This document shows, piece after piece, positions 55,366 through 57,858 of a DNA stretch of 57,858 nt; the stretch's first letter is position 1, and every line of letters begins with the position of its first letter. The notes under the pieces were generated by a model. That model saw nothing but the letters and a program-made list of their open reading frames with translations, did no database searches and was not told the origin of the DNA. Origin of the DNA: Flavobacterium sp. (GTDB lineage Bacteria; Bacteroidota; Bacteroidia; Flavobacteriales; Flavobacteriaceae); assembly GCF_027483985.1 (NCBI RefSeq), contig NZ_JAIXTJ010000028.1:1-57858 (forward strand), given 5' to 3'. The position numbers were made by a program, and so were the translations under genes.

Positions 55366-55410
55366 GAGATACTGAAACAAGTTCTTGAGATACTGAAACA
55401 AGTTCAGTAT
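55366..55410. repeat. Tandem palindromic repeat (CTGAAACAAGTTCAG family)
   Basis: GAGATACTGAAACAAGTTC occurs at 55366-55384 and again at 55387-55405, period 21. The second copy continues into AGTAT, completing the palindrome ATACTGAA-acaag-TTCAGTAT. The same core occurs in the RNase P RNA gene at 57621-57639. Confidence 0.8.
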
Positions 55411-55418
55411 AAAATTCG

Positions 55419-55426
55419 TAAGTTTG
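55419..55426 (+). promoter_or_regulatory. -7 element of the DUF3822-rsmD operon
   Basis: TAAGTTTG fits TAnnTTTG, 25 nt before ATG 55451. Confidence 0.55.
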
Positions 55427-55450
55427 CGGTGTTAAAAATGGAATTTCAAA

Positions 55451-56251
55451 ATGAGTATTACGGACAAAACTTATAAAAAACTAGCTATTCAAGTTTCTTT
55501 GAATGGGTTGTCGTTTTGTGTATTTGATACTTTGAGTGGCAAACCTGTGGTGTTGCATAACATTCATTTTGATAGTTTTCAGCGCAGTGCTAAGATTGAA
55601 GATTTGTTTGCTTCGGTTTTTAGAGAACATCCTGAATTGAGTCATAAATATGATGAAATTGAGATTCTTCACAGTAATAATTTATCGACTTTTGTGCCGA
55701 CAGCTTTGTTTGACGAGGAGTTTTTAGGAAGTTATTTGCAATACAATACGAAGGTTTTTGAAACTGATTTTTTCACTTTTGACGCTTTGGATAAGTATGA
55801 AATGAACAATGTTTACATTCCGTATGTGAATATGAATAACTTTTTTATTGACCAATATGGTTCGTTTGAATACAAGCACGCGAACAGTGTTTTGGTCTCA
55901 AAATTGTTGGATTTATCTAAGAATAATGAGGAACGCAAGATGTTTGTTCACGTAAGTGAAAGTCATTTTGAGATTATTGTGGTTCAGAATCAGAAGTTGC
56001 ATTTGTTTAATTCGTTTGAATACAAAACGCCTGAAGATTTTATTTACTACATTCTTTTTACCGCTGAACAATTGCAGTTGAATCCTGAGAATTTCAAATT
56101 GGAATTGCTTGGAGCGATTGTTGAAACGGATGCTTTTTATCAAATTGCCTACAAATACATTAGAAACATAAGTTTATTTGACGTTTCTGATTTTACCAAT
56201 AACTTCACGGAAAAAGAAAACCGCGAACACTTTATACTACTTCACTCGTGA
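55451..56251 (+). CDS. DUF3822 protein
   Basis: A 266-residue protein with the family-typical IQVSLNGLSFCVFDTLSGK at the start and the middle segment FVHVSESHFEIIVV, suggesting an actin-like-fold relative. The pairing with rsmD is typical of Bacteroidota. Its stop overlaps the rsmD GTG start by 4 nt (GTGA). Its function is unknown; co-translation suggests a role around 16S rRNA methylation or a shared expression need. Confidence 0.87.
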   Translation: MSITDKTYKKLAIQVSLNGLSFCVFDTLSGKPVVLHNIHFDSFQRSAKIEDLFASVFREHPELSHKYDEIEILHSNNLSTFVPTALFDEEFLGSYLQYNTKVFETDFFTFDALDKYEMNNVYIPYVNMNNFFIDQYGSFEYKHANSVLVSKLLDLSKNNEERKMFVHVSESHFEIIVVQNQKLHLFNSFEYKTPEDFIYYILFTAEQLQLNPENFKLELLGAIVETDAFYQIAYKYIRNISLFDVSDFTNNFTEKENREHFILLHS

Positions 56252-56820
56252 GAATCATTTCTGGAAAATACAAAGGACGACGAATTACAGCACCAAAAAA
56301 CTTACCGGTTCGACCAACGACTGATATGAGTAAGGAAGCGTTGTTTAATGTGCTGAACAATCATTTTAACTTTTCGGGATTGAAGGTTTTGGATTTATTT
56401 GCTGGAACTGGAAACATTAGTTACGAATTTGGTTCGCGTGGTTGTGACAACATTACGTGTATCGATGGCGATATGGGTTGTGTGAATTTCATTAAGAAAA
56501 CTGCTAAAGAATTTGATTTGAATATCACGGCAATTAAAAGTGATGTGTTCAAATTTTTAGAAAAGCACAAAGGAAGTTATGATATTATTTTTGCCGATCC
56601 GCCTTATGGAATTGAGCAAAAGGAATTTGAAAAACTAATCGAATTGGTATTTGAAAACGAATTGTTAGACGAAGAAGGAATGATGATTATGGAACATTCC
56701 AAACATACCAAACTCGACCATATGATGCATTTTTCTTTTCAGAAGAATTATGGTGGTTCGGTGTTTTCTTTTTATGAGTTTGAGGTTGATGATGAGGAAG
56801 ATGATAGTGAGGAAGAGTAA
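56248..56820 (+). CDS. rsmD: 16S rRNA (guanine(966)-N(2))-methyltransferase
   Basis: The 190 residues start GKYKGRRITAPKNLPVRPTT after a GTG start, with SAM motif VLDLFAGTGNISYEFGSRG and the catalytic DPPYG in FADPPYGIEQKEF. It methylates G966 of 16S rRNA. The acidic C-terminus (DDEEDDSEEE) is an unusual extension. The GTG start inside the DUF3822 stop implies translational coupling. Confidence 0.94.
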   Translation: MRIISGKYKGRRITAPKNLPVRPTTDMSKEALFNVLNNHFNFSGLKVLDLFAGTGNISYEFGSRGCDNITCIDGDMGCVNFIKKTAKEFDLNITAIKSDVFKFLEKHKGSYDIIFADPPYGIEQKEFEKLIELVFENELLDEEGMMIMEHSKHTKLDHMMHFSFQKNYGGSVFSFYEFEVDDEEDDSEEE

Positions 56821-56886
56821 TCTAATAAGGAATTGATTGCCTCAAAAAAGTTAAATCATAACGATTAAAGTTATTATTATTTTTAG

Positions 56887-56894
56887 TAAATTTG
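56887..56894 (+). promoter_or_regulatory. -7 element of the toxin-antitoxin promoter
   Basis: TAAATTTG fits TAnnTTTG, about 52 nt before ATG 56947. Confidence 0.5.
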
Positions 56895-56946
56895 TAGAAG
56901 TACGTATTTTAAACTACTATCAATAATACATCTAAAAATAATTACA

Positions 56947-57177
56947 ATGCAAACTATAACTTTAGATTTACTCACAAAAAAATTAAAAGATGCTCCTCAA
57001 AGTGTTTTGGAAAGAGTTTTTGGTTATGCAGAAGCGCTTATTGAACCAACTTCAAAACCTTACTCTTTAACAAAAGAGCAACAAGAGCAACTTGATAATC
57101 AAATAAATTCTGATAAATCTGATTATGTTACAGCTGAATCTCTTTATTCTGATTTAAAAAGTAAGTATGAGTTATAA
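56947..57177 (+). CDS. Putative antitoxin of a RelE/ParE-type module
   Basis: A 76-residue acidic protein. The N-terminal half is helical (LTKKLKDAPQSVLERVFGYAEALIE), resembling small DUF2281-type partners; the C-terminal half is Ser/Lys/Glu-rich (SLYSDLKSKYEL) and may bind the toxin. It overlaps the downstream toxin gene by 11 nt, as in many toxin-antitoxin operons. Assignment as antitoxin rests mainly on this context. Confidence 0.7.
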   Translation: MQTITLDLLTKKLKDAPQSVLERVFGYAEALIEPTSKPYSLTKEQQEQLDNQINSDKSDYVTAESLYSDLKSKYEL

Positions 57178-57466
57178 GATTATTGTATCACCAATTGCAT
57201 CAAAAAATATTACAGATGCTGTGGAATATTATATCTACAAAGCAAGCAAAAAAGTAGCCTTAGATTTTTTAAAGGATTATAAGAAAACCTATAAATCTTT
57301 AGAAATTAATCCGTTTTATCAATTTCACGATTCTAATTATCGATTTTTGCCTTTTAAGAAATTTCCATATATCGCATTTTTTATTGTTGACGAACCTAGT
57401 AAAACTGTCTTTCTAAATGCTGTTTTTCACACTTCTTTAAATCCTGAAAAGATTCCAAGTAAATAA
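57167..57466 (+). CDS. RelE/ParE-family toxin
   Basis: The 99 residues fit the RelE/ParE fold: KIIVSPIASKNITDAVEYY (first strand and helix), ALDFLKDYKKTYKSLEINP, then RFLPFKKFPYIAFFIVDE and VFLNAVFHTSLNP. The RelE catalytic Lys/Arg/Tyr set is not complete by eye, so a ParE-like activity (gyrase poisoning) is at least as likely. It is the second gene of a two-gene module that adjoins RNase P RNA on the opposite strand. Confidence 0.85.
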   Translation: MSYKIIVSPIASKNITDAVEYYIYKASKKVALDFLKDYKKTYKSLEINPFYQFHDSNYRFLPFKKFPYIAFFIVDEPSKTVFLNAVFHTSLNPEKIPSK

Positions 57467-57591
57467 ATTAAATTAACAATTTTCCATAAAAATAGGAGGT
57501 TTTTTCTAATGGATAAGAGATATTCTGATTTTCATCAGGTTTAATTCAACTAAAAATTTTGAAAAATTCAAAGTTAAAACCAATATAAAAA

Positions 57592-57858
57592 AAGCAGACC
57601 TATAAGCCGGATTCTGTTCTTTCTGAACTTGTTTCAGAATCTGATTCAAATTAGAAATACCTTATCATTTATCTAGACTTGCAATTACTCACAAGTTCCA
57701 TCTTTCTACCCTTCGACAACGGACGAGTAATCCTTAAATGTCGATATACTTGAAATTTCACCGCATAGAGTTTACCTGGTTTCACTACAGCCGAACTGTA
57801 CATACTTTCTGTTGCACTTGTCCTCGTCTTTCAACGGTTGGGCGTTACCCAATATGCT
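57592..57858 (-). ncRNA. rnpB: RNase P RNA (3' part, truncated by the window end)
   Basis: The reverse complement ends with the conserved GAATCCGGCTTATAGGTCTGC region, followed by seven Ts that can act as its terminator. Upstream are GTGCAACAGAAAG-type P4 nucleotides, ACAGTTCGGCTGTAGTGAAACC and GGTAAACTC, all hallmarks of bacterial type A RNase P RNA. The 5' end lies beyond 57858. The segment between AGATAAATGATAAGG and GAATCCGGC, where P19 sits, is enlarged and contains a palindromic repeat (57621-57639). Confidence 0.92.
57621..57639. repeat. Palindromic repeat within rnpB
   Basis: TTCTGAACTTGTTTCAGAA: arms TTCTGAA/TTCAGAA. On the RNA strand it contains CTGAAACAAGTTCAG, identical to the core at 55366-55410. 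Confidence 0.8.

Noticed and set aside
57494..57544. AGGAGG followed by an 11-codon ORF (ATG 57509) on the plus strand
   Set aside because: A perfect Shine-Dalgarno is atypical for this phylum and the peptide is too short and uninformative; it probably lies in the spacer behind rnpB and the toxin gene by chance.

Overview
The window comes from a low-G+C member of the Bacteroidota, most likely a Flavobacterium or close relative. Supporting signs are AT-rich intergenic DNA, almost no Shine-Dalgarno sequences, many promoters with the Bacteroidota -7 element TAnnTTTG lying close to start codons, and gene families typical of Flavobacteriaceae (DUF6952, TIGR03643, DUF2452, DUF3822 next to rsmD, a deoxyhypusine-synthase-like gene next to a short arginine decarboxylase). 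Gene density is chromosomal. No insertion sequence, prophage, CRISPR array or tRNA was seen.

Layout. 1-4520: clpC, a fused RimB-like/RimK-like peptide ligase and a DUF1304 membrane protein, convergent with hutH (4524-6050, minus). 6223-11315: the threonine operon, starting with an unannotated threonine-rich leader peptide (6237-6344) and followed by thrA (aspartokinase/homoserine dehydrogenase), thrB and thrC; two membrane proteins follow. 13093-14657: a single-domain response regulator and a GAF-PAS protein that ends after a histidine-kinase H-box. 14737-20728: an amino-acid permease (minus), then an oxidative-stress group (katG, 2-Cys peroxiredoxin, thioredoxin, DUF6952). 20857-27383: a small unknown, gcvT, a YebC protein, an SPFH/flotillin-like protein and an ABC exporter. 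27537-28706: proline dehydrogenase.

28750-36939 (minus) is the most system-like region. Nine closely spaced genes encode three different photolyase/cryptochrome-family flavoproteins (class I-like, iron-sulfur type, CRY-DASH), a flavin reductase-like protein, an SDR-DUF2867 protein and four conserved unknowns (TIGR03643, DUF2452, DUF2071, and a 45-residue DUF2256 zinc-ribbon). The divergent promoter region towards aroB carries a palindrome that overlaps the operon's -7 box.

37090-41376: aroB, then a polyamine-type cluster of a near-leaderless 59-codon upstream ORF, arginine decarboxylase, a deoxyhypusine-synthase-like enzyme and an acidic-tailed protein. 41484-54912 is mostly minus strand: DinB-like protein, ppc, Lrp/AsnC regulator, M14 peptidase, acyltransferase, kdsB, DUF4126, a PrcB-like lipoprotein, two VOC proteins flanking DUF4256 and a Fic protein with a palindromic promoter, and a RecD-like helicase. 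54913-57858: short intergenic repeats, a candidate structured RNA resembling the Flavo-1 motif, DUF3822-rsmD, a RelE/ParE-type toxin-antitoxin pair, and the 3' part of RNase P RNA on the minus strand, whose P19-like segment carries a palindromic repeat also found in tandem at 55366-55410.

All calls come from reading the sequence. No database search or folding program was run, so family names rest on recognised motifs and remembered family features.
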